Assembly: GCA_022559845.1 (NCBI GenBank)
Contig: CM040117.1
Span: forward strand, 18,376,856 to 18,440,855
Direction of reading: 5' to 3'
Source of the DNA: Amorphophallus konjac
Lineage: Eukaryota; Streptophyta; Magnoliopsida; Alismatales; Araceae
DNA: 64,000 bases
Numbering within the stretch: position 1 is the first letter of the stretch; every line of letters starts with the position of its first letter. This document shows positions 1-12,314 of this stretch, in pieces. The notes under the pieces were generated by a model. That model saw only the letters and a list, made by a program, of their open reading frames with translations. It made no database searches and was not told where the DNA came from. Both the position numbers and the translations under genes were made by a program.

Positions 1-1159
1 TATTTTGATGCATTTGCCCAGTCCAGGTACCACTTCTGTTCTGGTAAATGGGCTTAGAGAAGTTCTTCACAAAGTTCATTCTTGTTTTAGATGGTCGTCC
101 AGCATTGTTTGTTGAATTTTCTTTTGGACGTTGAATGTTTTGATTGCTATTTGAGCTGGATGGTGTGTCCATCTTTTCTTTTCCCTTCTCTGGGCAGAAG
201 GTAGTGGTCTTGAACTGAAAGGGTCTCTTGTTGGTTGGGTCATAGCCTAAACCCTCCTTGTTGAAATTAACCCTTGTTCCCAGTATAGAATCCAGATTTG
301 TTTTTCCTTGAATAAATTTTTCTAATACCTTTTGTTTGTCTTCCAGTTCTCTTTGCATAGACTCATAATTTTTTAAAAGTTCAATGTTCACTTTCTTCAC
401 AGCTTCATACTTTTCTGTGATCACACTACTTTCATTCAGACTTTCTTCAAATTTAATCTTGAGTTCATTGAGCTGTGTGTGAACTTCCTGGTTCTCTGAT
501 TTGTGCTTTTCATATTCTTTTTTCAGAGACGTCATTTCTTCCAATTGTTCTTTTAACTTCTGTTTTTCCTCACTAATTTGAGTTTGTTCTTCAATATTAG
601 CATTAAAATTTCTCTTCAGAACTCTATGCTCCTTACTGAGTGAATTGAACTTATCTAACAGATCAGCATAGGCATCTTCCCAATCATTAATAGAATAATT
701 CTCAAAGATATTTGTTACCTCCTCTTCGCTGTTTGCCATCAGGCAAATTCCTTCTTCATCCTCCTCTGAGGAATTGGCTTCTGGATCTTCTTCCTCATCG
801 TTCCATGTGCAGACCATCGCTTGTGGCTTCTTCTTCTACACCTTCGAGCTCTTCTTCTGAAAGTTGGGACCCTTCTTCTGAAGATCAGGGCAGTCCCCTT
901 TCATATGTCCAGGTTTCCTGCAATGAAAACATGTAATTTTCTTAGTGCTCCTATTTTTATCATTGCTGGAATCAAAGTTCTTACTAGAGGGGTATGACTT
1001 CTTCCTCCTAAAAGTCTTTCCCTTAGACCTTAATAATTTTTTGAATTGTCGAGTGAGCATTGCTTGCTCCTCCTGGTCGAGGTCTGACAGTCCGTCAGAC
1101 TCGCAACTATTACTCCCGCTGCTGCTACTTCATTTGCTGCGGGACGCCTTGAGGGCAAT
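1..1159 (-). pseudogene. Copia gag, C-terminal part (interrupted)
   Basis: Minus-strand continuation of the gag begun at 5296, after the solo LTR at 1165-4612. Reading down from 1159, the frame goes on without a shift from the N-terminal part, through a serine-rich linker, to a CCHC zinc knuckle (CFHCRKPGHMKGDC, about 895-940), the RNA-binding motif of retrotransposon nucleocapsid. After that come an acidic stretch and a long Glu/Lys-rich coiled coil (about 300-750), then a Ser/Asn/Pro-rich tail that runs off the window edge. Two stops break it: a TGA in the linker (near 1128) and a TAG just after the knuckle region (about 836). Protease, integrase and RT would lie left of position 1. Family: Ty1/Copia, probably SIRE/Maximus-like given the long gag and long LTR (inference). 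Confidence 0.85.
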
Positions 1160-1672
1160 GTTCTTGTAATACCCCAGTTTTAAAAATCTGAAATTTAATT
1201 GAAATAAGTGAATTTTTAATTTAGATAAATGAATTTTTGAAATTTAATATTTAATTCCTTAGTAATTAGACTAGTGAAATTTCGACTACCTTATAAAAAT
1301 TTAGAAAAATGCTAATTGGGTAAAGGACCATTTATTTAACAGGTTTGTCTTCTGTGGTCGACCCATTAAAAATCCGTGGTTAGATCTAATTAGTGATTAA
1401 GTCCAAAAGTGCACACTTTTTGACCCTTACCTAACCTTAGATTAAACCACGAAATTAGAGCTTAATACTCAACCAAATGAGCTCAAATCAGTGGCAAATG
1501 GAAGGCCACGATCTAAGGATCAATAGCCCTCTATCAATCGAGCAAAACCCTAACCCTAGCACATGGTGGCGGCCGAGTTTTGTTGAAGTCAATCTTTTCG
1601 GCGCCATTTTCAAACACCCATCTTGTTTCGACGAATTCTCCCAGCTCCGAAGGCTCCAGAAGGAGTATGAGC

Positions 1673-1680
1673 TATAAAAA
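1673..1680 (+). promoter_or_regulatory. TATA box of the solo LTR
   Basis: TATAAAAA about 510 bp into the LTR, in the same setting as the TATA boxes at 38154 and 45976 in the related full-length element. U3 is thus short, and roughly 2.9 kb of the LTR would be transcribed leader. Confidence 0.6.
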
Positions 1681-1816
1681 TGAAGCTACGCAACCCTAGA
1701 ATCCTTTGGTAGCAGCGGCGGTTGCAGTGGAGATCAATCTAGGGAGATCTCGGGAGTTTAGTGGTGACGTGTCGGCGTCCGTTCTTCCTCTATTCTTCCT
1801 TTCTTCTCTGATTGAG

Positions 1817-4268
1817 GTAGGTTCTCTCGGGCTCAAACTGCAAATAATATATCAAAATGTTCAGCATCCAGTCCTCTTTCTTTTGGTATATGAAGCCCTA
1901 AATTCTATTAGGTATTCTGTTCGAATTTAATGATTTAGTAGAAGCATGTCAGAATTAGGGCAGAACCTGTTCCCCTTTGATTTCAGTAGCGATTTCAGGC
2001 TGTGAATCTTCAATTGATTCATGCATCTTGTAAAGTTTTTTGTGCTCTTTCCATTGATTATAAAAGCCCTAAATTCTATGAAGCATGTTTAGAGAATTTC
2101 TGTTCGGAGTAACAACTTGTCTAGACCTAGTTTTTGATATGTTCTTCCGAGTTAAGATCTGATTTCGAGTTACTAATCCTGAACCCCATATAACATATCA
2201 TATATGGTTGGATTCAGCATCGAAGTAGCTTCCTTTTGATATAAGAAGCCCCAAATTTCGTTGTATATATTGAGAGAATTTTACGTTTTAGTAACAGCAT
2301 GTCAAAATTAGGGTTTTCCCGTGTTCTCGCTTTGAGAAATCGTGATTTCAGAAAGATAATATGAAATTGACCCTACTGTTAGATAGTATTCTTCACTAGC
2401 TTTCCAACGGTACCAAAAGCCCCTTATTTGGAGTCCGTTTCCTTGAGTTATTAGCGTTTTAGTTCAACCCTAGCAAACCCCAAACTTCCCGACGTTCATC
2501 GGACGTGGAAGGGATGACCGGAGACGACCCAGAGATGGACGGTCTTACGATAGACCGCACAACTCAAGCCCAGACTTTGACCAATTTTGACTCTGGTATA
2601 ACCTTAGATAAACGGTTTCTCAGGAACCACACATCCCAGGATGAACGGTTCCAAACTAACCACATATCTAGATATAAGGTCCAGAACGGACCACATAACT
2701 TGGACGGTCCCAGAACAACCACACATCCAGAGGGATGGGCGGTCATCCCAGAACCTCCCAACACCCTTGGGCGGCCCAGACAGAGCCGCCCAACCCTTGG
2801 ACGGCCCAGTGAGAGCCGCCCAACTCCTAGGGTTCCAGCAGCACCCCGTTCAGCCCCTGTTAAGCCCAGTAGATATAAGGTATGTTACCAACCGTTCATC
2901 TATGCTGTAAATGACTTAATACATGTTCTAATTGAATCATTTTCATATCATAAATGGTAATTAGTAAATTAGAAACCCACATAATTAGTGGTTAATTATG
3001 CAACTAAATTTTCTGTTAATTGCATGTTGTTCATCCTATGCGATCTTGTTCATTAGCTTATCATCTTGAATCATTCTTTTTGGCATCTTGACTTAATGTA
3101 AAACTTAATCCTTGGTAATTTGACATGGAATTAGGATTAATGTGATTATTAGCTTGCTGGTTAGCTGCTGTACTACAGTAAACAGCGTGACCAACTTATC
3201 GACTTTTAACAAGTCATTAGCCGATTAGTGTGCTAGTCTTGGTTTTACCCCCGGAAACTCTATCCGGCGGTTTTACCATCACCTTGGAACCTTGTTATAT
3301 CCCTGTTATGAACCTAATGAACTACCAAAAACATCGTTTTGTGTGTTTAAACCGCTGGTTTAAGGCTTGGATTGTATCGGACGACGAGAGGCATGCGCGG
3401 CTAGTAGTTGACCGCATATCCTCTTCGACGGCCCGATAATGACCGCATATCTGTAATACGGCCCAGTATGGTCCGTATATCTTATCATGGGTCTTAATGT
3501 CTTCTGGACATGAGCGGCCCATAATGCACCGTTCATACCTTAGAGCGGCCCACTGCCAGCCGTTCTTTCTTGACCTCGCTGGTTGAGTTTCAGTCTAGTT
3601 CCTGTATGCACGGCCCGGTGTTAGCCGTACATACCCATGCACGGTTTCTATACGACCGCACATCTCTAGGAGATGCGTTTTACTGTGTTTATGCTCTTGA
3701 ATCCAAGGACAAGGTTAGTCCTTTAAATCTTAAACTTCTGGTAGTAATTCCTCTGATTAAATTGGCCATTAAACTTGACTGAATGTCTAGACAATCGTGG
3801 GATCTTGGATCCAATAAATCAATGCCAACGCATCGTAGGGGCCCGGTCTGGTCCTGGGGAGAGCGCCCGAAAAATTAGTGAGCCCATGGGATGTTATAAT
3901 GACATGGTGAGGCATTGCACCGAAATGCATGACTTGTGTAACATCTATGACATAAAATCTCTTGTTACTTGTTACTTGATCGTGCTTGAATGATGTTTAA
4001 AATACTTGCTTGTTGGCCAATTCTTTATTACTATCTCCTGTTGTAAATTCTTATACTTGTTATCTTGTTAATTCTTGGCATCATATATTTCTTGACCTTG
4101 CAAGATCTTTTATCATGTTGTTTCATTATATCGTTATCGTCATTTATTCTTTTATTAGCATGGCATATGAAAACTGTAATTAACTTGTTAATCACTTAAA
4201 CTATGCCTGATGATAGAGTATAATTCCTACTGAGCTTCTTGCTCATCCCTACTTCCAATCCTTTTCAG
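1817..4268 (+). other. Intron-like segment inside the LTR leader
   Basis: The CT-rich leader ends in GAG|GTAGGT (GT at 1817). Near the LTR end lies TACTGAG (4228-4234), then a pyrimidine tract and TTTTCAG|GT (acceptor ends 4268). The same order of signals occurs in at least five other LTRs in the window. Splicing is inferred and not shown. Confidence 0.45.
2530..3670 (+). repeat. Array of degenerate CGGYC/RACCG hairpin units
   Basis: About fifteen short imperfect inverted repeats, each CGGYC, a spacer of 6-12 bases, then RACCG, often followed by YYCAT. One example is GACGGTCTTACGATAGACCG at 2538-2557. They are clustered at 2530-2860 and 3390-3665 with plain sequence between. The same kind of unit fills the equivalent part of several other LTRs here. 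Confidence 0.6.
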
Positions 4269-4617
4269 GTAACGCGGTATACGGTACGTTGCAATTGGGA
4301 TCGGATCAGTGTGATCGAGTGAACCTGGAACCTAGAGTTTGGAGTCTGTCTTTTTATCTTCTTGAGTCTAGCTAGTGTCATGAGTCTGGTTATTTCTTGT
4401 TGTTCTTTCCTCCTTTAATTTGAATCTTATATTGTAAGAGTGGGTCAAAATTATACTTTTGAATATTAATAAGAGCTCGTATTTTTCAATATGTGTGTAT
4501 GGCTTCCATGTTTTTTTTATTGTGGTTGTTTATCTTCCGCTCTTGCTATCATGACTGTTAACTGCCACGATCCGAGCATCGCTTCCCGCCGCTATCGGTT
4601 CGGGGCGTGACAGTTCT

Positions 4618-5296
4618 TGCCCTTCCTATCGCTTCCTTCACCATTCCTTTTGAAATTCATTTCATACGTCATCAGGGATCCTATAAGTTCGGTGACTGTC
4701 ATTGTCGACAGATCCCTAGACTCTTCTATCACAATGGCCTTAGTGTGCCATGTAGGGGTTAGAGATCTAAGTATCTTCCTGACTATATCTCCCTCAGCTA
4801 TCTCTTTCCCAAACCCCTTAAGACTATTCGTAATCAGAGACAATCTGGCATACATCTCAGTTATGGTCTCCTCTGATTTCATCTTAAACATCTCATATTC
4901 AGAGGTGAGGAGATTTACCTTCGTTGCTTTCACTTGAGGTGTACCTTCGTAGATTAACTCCAACTCGTCCCACATCTTCTTGGCCATCTTACATGCTGAG
5001 ATGCGGGCGTATTCGTCTGGGTGTACAGCACATTAGATGATGTTCAGAGCCGTCCAGTTGAGTGACGAGAGCTTGACTTGATCATTTGTCCACGTGTCCT
5101 TGTTCGGTGTTAGATCGTATGGCCCTGTAGTGATCACCCTCCACAGCTTGTGGCTCTGCGCCCTGATGAATACCTCCATCCTGTTCTTCCAGAAAAGATA
5201 ATTGTTACCATCAAAGAACGGAGGGCGGCTGATAGATTGTCCCTCAGCCATGAAGCTTCGAGGACCATTAGGATTACCCTGACCGTTGGCCCACAT
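4618..5296 (-). pseudogene. Copia gag, N-terminal part
   Basis: Start chosen at the ATG at 5296, 12 bases inside the primer-binding site; the upstream TTG is only the primer site itself. The protein opens with a short Gly/Asn-rich leader and PFFDGNNYLFWKNRM, the N-terminal gag domain of plant Copia elements (DUF4219-like), then a UBN2-type gag domain (MWDELELIYEGT, followed by RKILRSL). An in-frame TAA at 5033-5035 stands where relatives have Gln, consistent with a C-to-T change. The frame enters the solo-LTR target site at GTTCT and resumes at 1159. It forms virus-like particle protein in intact elements; this copy is broken. Confidence 0.88.
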
Positions 5297-5307
5297 GATG
5301 AAAACCT

Positions 5308-5319
5308 GCTCTGATACCA
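5308..5319 (-). other. Primer-binding site, initiator Met tRNA
   Basis: The minus strand reads TGGTATCAGAGC, complementary to the 3' end of plant initiator tRNA-Met. It lies two bases inside the LTR, which fixes the LTR boundary at 5322 and the element's orientation. Confidence 0.9.
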
Positions 5320-6144
5320 AATGATACGTGCAGCGGAAAGTGAGATAGAAGGGGGGGATGAATAGCTCACTCCCAAAATTCGGAAGGCTCAGACACGATT
5401 TATCAACCCCTTAAATTGCAGTGATGAAGACCTCGGAGACAGGCAACTATGATGACCAGTAAAAGGAATGAGATCGAGAAAGCAATCCACAATGAAGCAA
5501 TGTATCAAGTAGATGGAGAGCAGCACAATGTAAACAAGCAAACCATAGAAGAGACAGAGAATTTTTTAGGTGGTTCGATTGCTACCCACAATCTACGTCC
5601 ACCCCTTACTCAAGAGAGTAAGGTTTCCTTGCAATATTATATCGCACACAGCAGACTCAGTCTGCAACAACCGCTGCCTTACAGCTTGCCCTGAAGAACA
5701 GCCTCCTCAGTCTTCTGATCGACCAGAAGAAAAACACTGGAGAGTCAATCTCCCTTCCTTTGAACGCAGTAAAGGGAACCCTGTGCAGTTACTCCCAAGT
5801 AACTCACACAACCAGAGGATCAACCTCTCTTCCTCCAAGACAATGGAGGGAAACTGGAGAACCTCTCCCTTCCTCCGAACAGTGGAGGGTAACAGAACGG
5901 AATGAAAGTAAAGGAAACTCGAAAAATAAAACGATCGATGAACAACAATTATCTCAGAAAACAAAAACAATATAGCTTCCGTAGAAGCAGAAGTTCACAT
6001 TCACAATCTCTTCTCTCTCTCAGAAATTTTTCTCTCAGCTCTGGATGTTGTGGGTTGTCTCTGATCTTTTCTCTTTTTCCACTGCTCACAAGCTGCTCTT
6101 GTTTTCTCACTGTTCCATCCTATTCTCGAACCCTTTTCCTCCGC

Positions 6145-6153
6145 ATATATATA
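6145..6153 (-). promoter_or_regulatory. TATA box of the Copia LTR
   Basis: The minus strand reads CCTATATATATG. Transcription would run left towards gag. The CT/AG-rich stretch at 5980-6130 would be the start of R/U5. Confidence 0.6.
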
Positions 6154-6379
6154 GGTCTGAGCCAGATCCTTGGGCGTGTGGATACCACGTTTCCTGCCTG
6201 AAAGGTTGGGGCACGTGTTGGAATCTTCTGGACTTCTATCTACCTCCGATCACGTGCCATCTTCATGGTGAATTGCACAGACAAACTGTTAGAGAAGAAA
6301 TAGTCATTTTGTCACACACACTTAGCACAATTCGTATTAGTGTAAGGAATAAGAAACCAGAAACTGCACTGAGTAGTAA

Positions 6380-7260
6380 TTCCCAAATCAACTGTTGCAC
6401 TGACTTGCGAAAAGCATGACGTCATTAGCGCAGACCAAGGACTCTGATCGTGCAACGGATATGCACGGACAAGAGACAATAAAACACAAAGTTGCACTGA
6501 CTTTATTTTGCCAAAGAGAAAAGTTTGCACCGAGTCAAGGGAATAAGCATTGACTATGACGGGCAAGAAAAACACCGATATGGAATGAAGCAGAAGTTGC
6601 ACCAGTCCACTTCAGCTATCTACATGATTTGCACCAAGTCTAATAGACCTGAAGCATGAACCGAGTTGTGTTCCAATGCCTTTGACTAACCAAGATTTGT
6701 ATCGACTAGGTGCAGATCAAATCTTGCACTGAGAATGGTAATGCAATAGATGATGCACCGACTTCATGTTATTCAGAAGGTAAAAGTATTGCATGGAGTC
6801 GGTATATGCAGTTCAAGCAGGAGCTGCACCGAGATGGCAAAAAGAAGTACAAGACAAGGCTTGCACCGAGATGGGTTTGCACAGAGATGACAAAGAAAGA
6901 TACACGACAAAGCTTGCACCAAGATGGATTTGTACTGAGATTAAGAAACCAGACTAAACAATTCATTCCAAACAAGAATTGCATCAACCCAAAACTTGCA
7001 CCGACATGAAAGGTGAGATGCAGAGACATGATATGCACGGACGTTAGTGGACACGACCTAGAGTAGTGCATAGAGACTAGATATGAACATGAACAAGGAC
7101 TTGCACCGAGGCAAGCACTTTATATAAGAGATGCAGAACTTGCACTGACTTAATATGCATTAAGCAAAAGGGCGAAAATCATGTAATGCACGGACCTAAA
7201 TCATGCTATAAACACAGACCTCCTTCATGCTTAGAAACAAGGAAATGCACCGTATTAAGA
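6380..7260 (-). repeat. Irregular array of a TGCACCGA-like motif in the Copia U3
   Basis: About twenty copies of TGCACYGAS or close variants (TTGCACCGAG, TTGCACTGAC, ATGCACGGAC) spaced roughly 20-60 bases apart, upstream of the TATA box in the minus direction. The layout suggests repeated cis-acting sites in the LTR enhancer region; function is unknown. Confidence 0.6.
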
Positions 7261-7331
7261 CAAATTGATCTATAGTTAAAAACAAATTGATTTATAGTGT
7301 GAGACATCATCAAAACCGTAGGGATGCAACA

Positions 7332-9102
7332 CCATGGGCATCGTTTTTATGTTTTCTAGTGTTAAATTACTGTTATGGATGTGTGCATGAAAAGGGAACA
7401 TGTTTTTAGTGCTAGCCCCGTCGATTTCGGTCGACCGGGGGGTGTTTCGGTTTTGAACTGGACACACTCGCAACCCAGCTCGTGTGACGGTCATTCCAGA
7501 GACCGTCACATGCGTAATGCGCCTTACCCGGTGCGTAACGTGAGCGTGACGGACCCAGCGAGTGTGTCACGGCTCGGCGTAACGGACTGGCCCAGTCCGT
7601 TACGTACCCTGACCCCCTGGTCAGTTGGGTGGGGTGGTTGACCTAACGGACCTCCCTGGGCCCGTTACGGTGTTGTGGCGCACCAATCTAGGTGCGTTAC
7701 ATTTCTGTGGAAACCTGTATGCAGATTATTATTTGGGTGAACGTAACGGCCTCGGGGGGCGCGTTACATCAGTGTAGCGCCCTTATCTAGTCCGTTATGC
7801 CCTGTGTTTTCTGTATTTTAGTGGAAAATTGCTCGGGTGAGCCTAACGGTCCCGGGAGGCGCATCACAGTGAGGTAACGCACCTGCCTTGATCCGTTACG
7901 CTCTGTAACGGACCGGGTTGATCCGTTACACCCTCTGGCATTCTAAAATATGGCACGTTCATGTTCTTATGCATTTAGTGTTGCATAACCGCCATGTTTA
8001 AGTTATTTTATAAACAATGACTCACTTTTAGATCCTGGTAGAGTGTTTCCACTTTCCTTGTGATAGAACCACTAGACGTAGCCCTGAGACTTTCAGTGTC
8101 GATCCGCCTGAGAAAGGTGGAGGGGCGTTCCCGTCGATCGGTTTTTAAGCTAGTTACCGTGGGCCCCCAGCTCTTTACCGTAGCGTCGTATGGGGGGGGA
8201 CTAACTAGAGGCCTGGCTCTAGGCAGGAGTCAATGTGTGCACACGTGGTCAGAGGCCTGGACTGACACTGACGAGTGTTACTCTGACTAGTTCTTGGTTC
8301 GGTACTGTTACACCTCTCGCTTGTTGTTAGTCTGACTTGCGAGTTACCTGAGACGCAGTGTAAGTCGTCATTGGACGCATCTGGTCTCTGCTTTCTAGTG
8401 GGTACCTTCTTCGGTTCCCTGTCACCTGGAGTAGTTGGGGTTCACTCTATCGGTAGATTTACCTTCAGACGCTAATATATATTTATATTCACATTGGCAT
8501 ATGATTAGCCGTTTAAACTGTTTAGTTAGGTTTTACAGCTTTGCTATACTTGTGTTATTTATGCCAATGTATGCTCACTGTATTAAATGCATGCTCTAAT
8601 TACTTTATGTTTGCATGTCTGCCTGTTTAGTGCGAGGTAGGGATCCGCGTGACCCCTACTGAGTCTGGCTGTGACTCACCCTTTCTTCTTTCAAGTGAGC
8701 AGCCGCAGCCTCCCGCCGGTGGTTCCCGTGTTTTTGGGGATCGCGTATAGAGTGCCAACGTTAGTTCAATAGTCTTTTTTTTTGGTACGTTTGACCGGGG
8801 TGTGTCCTGTGTAGTTGTACTTTTGGTCTTTCCTTGTGTTGTGGACTTGTACTTTTGTGACTCTGGACTAGTGTACATATTGTTTATCACTCTGCTATAT
8901 TGATATTGCTTCCGCATTAATTTTCAAATTATCAATCTGATTAATATGCCCGCGCGTGTGATTCCAATTCGTTATGCGACTCCTCAACGAACCTCCCAAC
9001 CCTTCAGGGGCCTCATCAGCCTCTTGGGTGGCTTCCCTAGTTCTTGGTATCGGTATATCGATGGCATCGGTATATCGGTACTCGGATCTCCGGGTCGTTA
9101 CA
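7332..9102 (+). mobile_element. 3' part of a Gypsy-type LTR (LTR A)
   Basis: Ends at CCGGGTCGTTACA (9102), the same terminus seen inverted at 35533, 49741 and 62188. The Copia element sits at its left edge, so the 5' half should lie left of the window. It contains the hairpin array (about 7480-7930, including GTGACGGTC / GACCGTCAC at 7484-7492 and 7501-7509), a block at 8040-8290 shared with LTRs C and E, and TACTGAG (8657-8663) followed by a pyrimidine tract ending TCAAG (8695). The numerous short open frames in it have no recognisable product. Confidence 0.7.
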
Positions 9103-9149
9103 CCGGTCCTAGCTGTTCATGGTGATAGGGTGCTGCTGCCCCTGCTCGA

Positions 9150-10176
9150 TGTTACAATGGAGGACGATGGCCTGAGCCACGCCTCAGATTTCTCTAAATA
9201 TAACCCTGCCATGCTCGCATTACTATACGAGCAGCAACATGAGATTAAAAGATTGAAGAAGCAACTGGCTGAAGTGACTAGATGCCTGTCTGAATTAACG
9301 AGGGGCATTCTTCCCTGGCAGTGCAGTTCTACACCACTAAAGAGTTCTCCTATAACCAAAGCGGAGCTGTTTATGAACATGCAGGGAGGTGGTGAACCAG
9401 TCCTGGATTATATCCAAAGGTGGAGAGGCTCTTGTGCAAGGTGCGAACCTCCACTGAGCCATGAGGCTGCTATCCAGATCTGCAAACAAGGTCTGAAGAA
9501 AGAAATTCAACAAAGGATAATTGGCAACAAAATCTAAACCTTTGACCAGCTTAATACTGCCTTTTTGGGGAAGTATTGCCCCGCTGCCCCTACGGCAAGG
9601 CAAGAAAATATATCTGGAGGTATTAATCTCGACGCTTTCAAGCGAATGAAGATGAAAGCCTAGGAAGTGACCGAGCCCTCTACTAACAGACATGCAAAGC
9701 AAATCCCCTCATTACGGGAGAAGATGAAGAAGCCCTACTCTTTTCCAAGGGAGAAGACACAGGTGGTTTTTGAATGGGCTTGTCATTACGTCAATATTAT
9801 TCTGCCAGAGCTCAAGAAGCCGGAGGATGCTAAAAGAAGTAATGACCCTCGATTCTGCCCGTATCATCGAATGTTGGGGCATTCGATCGAGGACTGTTAT
9901 ATTTTCAAAGATATTGCCCAAAGTCTGGTCAAGAAGGGCGAACTCCAAATGGGGGAATGTACAGTAGACCCATCATGCCCACATAAAATGGGCGCTTACA
10001 GAAGGGGAGTTCATGTGATTTCCATCCACTATCACACCCCCGAAGAAACATCAGAAGCTGAGCAAGGCGAACCCCACAACCGAAAGGAGTTGTCTGGGCG
10101 GCCAAGGTCACCCATGAAGAAAAATAAAAATAGTCACCCGGTCCCACAACAGGGGCATGTACCTCCACTTCTCTAA
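9150..10176 (+). pseudogene. Decayed Ty3/Gypsy gag fragment
   Basis: One frame with stops at 9535 and 9661 encodes a coiled-coil stretch (YEQQHEIKRLKKQLAEV), the gag core (LDYIQRWRGSCARC, then ICKQGLKKEIQQRI) and a zinc-knuckle-like motif, CPYHRMLGHSIEDCY, typical of plant Gypsy (Tat/Ogre-type) gag. The segment between the coiled coil and the gag core is damaged; better matches there appear in another frame. No protease or RT follows before the 3' LTR at 10830, so most of the internal region has been deleted. Confidence 0.75.
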
Positions 10177-10178
10177 CC

Positions 10179-10547
10179 GTGGGGGCATCCAGTTCGGCTA
10201 ATGAAGAATGCTACAAAGTAGATGTGACCTCCCTCTGCACCCTGGCAGATGAAGGGCTTTCAAAGGCAGTCTTTGATGACTACCTAGATGATCATGAAGA
10301 AATCTTGCAGCTCTCAAGGCTAGGAGATATCCTGAAGTCTCGAGCAATAATACAAGAAAGGCAAGAAGCCGATGTCCCATGCAAACGCTGGGGATCTGTC
10401 GCTACAAAGGTTGCCATAACCTCCGATGATGCTCTGCAAGTAAAAAAAGCTAACAAGCTCCTTGCAGCCCTCAAGGGCGATTTATCTACGGGCCAATGTC
10501 TGAGTGACCCTGAAGCTGCATTGGCTTCACCGCTGGTTCAAAGGTGA
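10179..10547 (+). pseudogene. Uncharacterised fragment between Gypsy gag and 3' LTR
   Basis: A 122-residue open frame directly after the gag fragment, in a different frame. It has an acidic stretch (DDYLDDHEE) and no motif I recognise. Its position makes it a remnant of the same retrotransposon's internal region rather than a host gene. Confidence 0.3.
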
Positions 10548-10829
10548 TCGTGGGCAGAGAGAGTAGGGGCATGGGTTGGTCTGTCTGCCTAACCCATGGG
10601 TCCTTCTCCAAACCTTGCTCTACGTGCCACTTAGTGCGCCCATCCTCGCCAAAGCGTGCCATGACAATAAGTCTATTGCAAAGGGCGAAAATTTCAGCAA
10701 AAATATGTCGATATATAAGCAAAAATTCTTGTCATGTCAACAAGATAAAGGAAAAGTACAAGAAATTACAGAATGCATGGGCCGCCCATCATCGTCCTCG
10801 ACTCCGACGGACGTCCCGCGGGGGGCATT

Positions 10830-12150
10830 TGTTACACCCGTTTATTTTCTCGAAATAATCGAGATTCAAGGAGCGAGAATTAATCCCATGAAGGCTAGAA
10901 AATGGGATGAAGCCGGGGCTGCTCTGAAGCTCTGGTCAAAAATAGATCCTGGGGCGTCCCACCGAAGCAACGACACGAAGCAAAGAGATCACGCAACAAG
11001 CAAACTGTCATGAAGAGCATCTCAAGGAACTTACGAAGTGATCACACGAGGAGCAGAAGCAATCCGGCGAGTGCTGCATGAGGAACAGAGCACGAAGCGA
11101 CCTCGAAACCGTCAAAGCATCGTTTTCTTCCTTCAAGTGGCCAAAACTCAGAAAAATCTAAAAAAATATCAAAAAGTAGGGGGCTTTTATAGGGTGCCCA
11201 CCCCTTTCTCTCTCTCTCCCAGCCATGGGGATCGGGTAGACCTTCTCAGGGTCTACCTACCCCCGGGGTCTACCTGGTTTGGATAGCCTCTCCAGGGGTC
11301 ACCCAGCCCGAGTAGACCCCCCCAAGAGTCTACCCAGCTTGGGTAGACCCCCCCATTCCTACTTCTATAAAAAAACCCCCTTCGGGACCAAAAAAAAAAG
11401 CAAACTCGAGCAAAGAAAGAGCAAAGGAAGGAAGAAGACACCGATGACAGAGCGGAAGAAAACACCAGACGTTCAACTCTGGAAGTTGTTTGGCTTGTGA
11501 TCCGGTGCCAAGGGTATGTTAAAAAAATGACCTTGTAATGGCACTTAGGCAAATCTTGCCCCTCGGGTCACGCCAATGTCTCGTTCTAACGGAGAAAGCC
11601 TTGTAAAATTGAAAATGATGGAAATACCCCTAAAGCTCCGAGAAAGCCTGGGGACTTATGTAATCACAGACATGTCACGCGAACCCCTGATGCCATGTAA
11701 TCAAACTCATTGACCCATCATCAAGCTATGTAAAGTTGTCACCATAAGGATGCCCTTGTGGATTGCTAAATATTCTGAGTATCCGATAAATTGTGAAATA
11801 TCTTTTCTCTTAGTCTTATCTTGTTTATGGTGTTGAGACCCACGCTGTCCTACCGGAACGTGGTCCGAAGTCACCACCAAGCTCTAAACCTCGCCTGTGT
11901 TAAATTGTGTCGAACCCTCCGCCAGTGTCAAACTATGCCAAATCCCGCCAGTGTCAAATTGTGCTAAACCCTCGCTAGTGCCAAACTGTGTCTAAACCCT
12001 ATCTAGTGTTAACCTGGGACCCGCATCTCCATCAATGTTAAATTGTGAACGACCCCCAACCCCCTCAATAGGTGTGACCGCTAGTGCTTACGTGAGCCTA
12101 CCTTTAACGTCATAGCCGGTATCAAGGTAGATGACTCTTTTCTTTCGACA
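10830..12150 (+). mobile_element. Probable Gypsy 3' LTR
   Basis: Starts TGTTACACCCG right after a polypurine tract (GCGGGGGGCATT, 10819-10830) and probably ends TTTCGACA at 12150. A TATA box lies at 11366 (CTATAAAAAA), after a run of GGGTAGACC/GGTCTACC repeats (11230-11350). The tract at 11860-12060 has loosely repeated GTGTYAAAYTGTG units. No partner LTR or target duplication is visible, so the right end is less certain than the left. Confidence 0.6.
11230..11352 (+). repeat. GGTCTACC / GGGTAGACC repeats in LTR U3
   Basis: Seven or so copies of GTCTACC or its complement GGTAGAC in 120 bp, just upstream of the TATA box at 11366. Several pairs face each other and could form hairpins, as do the CGGYC units elsewhere. 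Confidence 0.5.
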
Positions 12151-12314
12151 GTTAAACAAAGGTGTTCGGATTACGCCCGATGTAAATAAGCATCAACTGC
12201 GGTCAGTGGAAAAGTGTCCTGCACCCGAACCTTAAGTCGTCTTATAAACCTTAAACCCACGGAATTAGAAAGGCATATGCTATCTAAATAGCCAATAAAT
12301 GCCAAACTTTTAAA

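Larger units (their letters stand above)
1165..4612 (+). mobile_element. Solo LTR of a Tekay-like Gypsy element
   Basis: A 3448-bp LTR runs from TGTAATACCCC to GGGGCGTGACA and is flanked by the perfect 5-bp duplication GTTCT (1160-1164 and 4613-4617). There is no internal domain, so it is a solo LTR left by LTR-LTR recombination. Removing it with one GTTCT copy rejoins the Copia gag frame. Its ends, TATA box and 3' third (the block around 3840-3960) resemble the LTRs of the Gypsy element at 37680-48659, but it is clearly a separate subfamily. It also carries the hairpin array and the intron-like signals described under findings. Confidence 0.92.
5322..7331 (-). mobile_element. 5' LTR of the Copia element
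   Basis: On the minus strand the LTR starts TGTTGCATCC, followed by GGTTTTGATGATG (a common start of SIRE-type LTRs), and ends CGCTGCACGTATCA next to the primer-binding site. Length is 2010 bp. Expected target duplication is CCATG (7332-7336); the partner copy lies outside the window. It contains a minus-strand TATA box at 6145-6153 and an irregular array of TGCACCGA-like motifs in U3. Confidence 0.8.
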
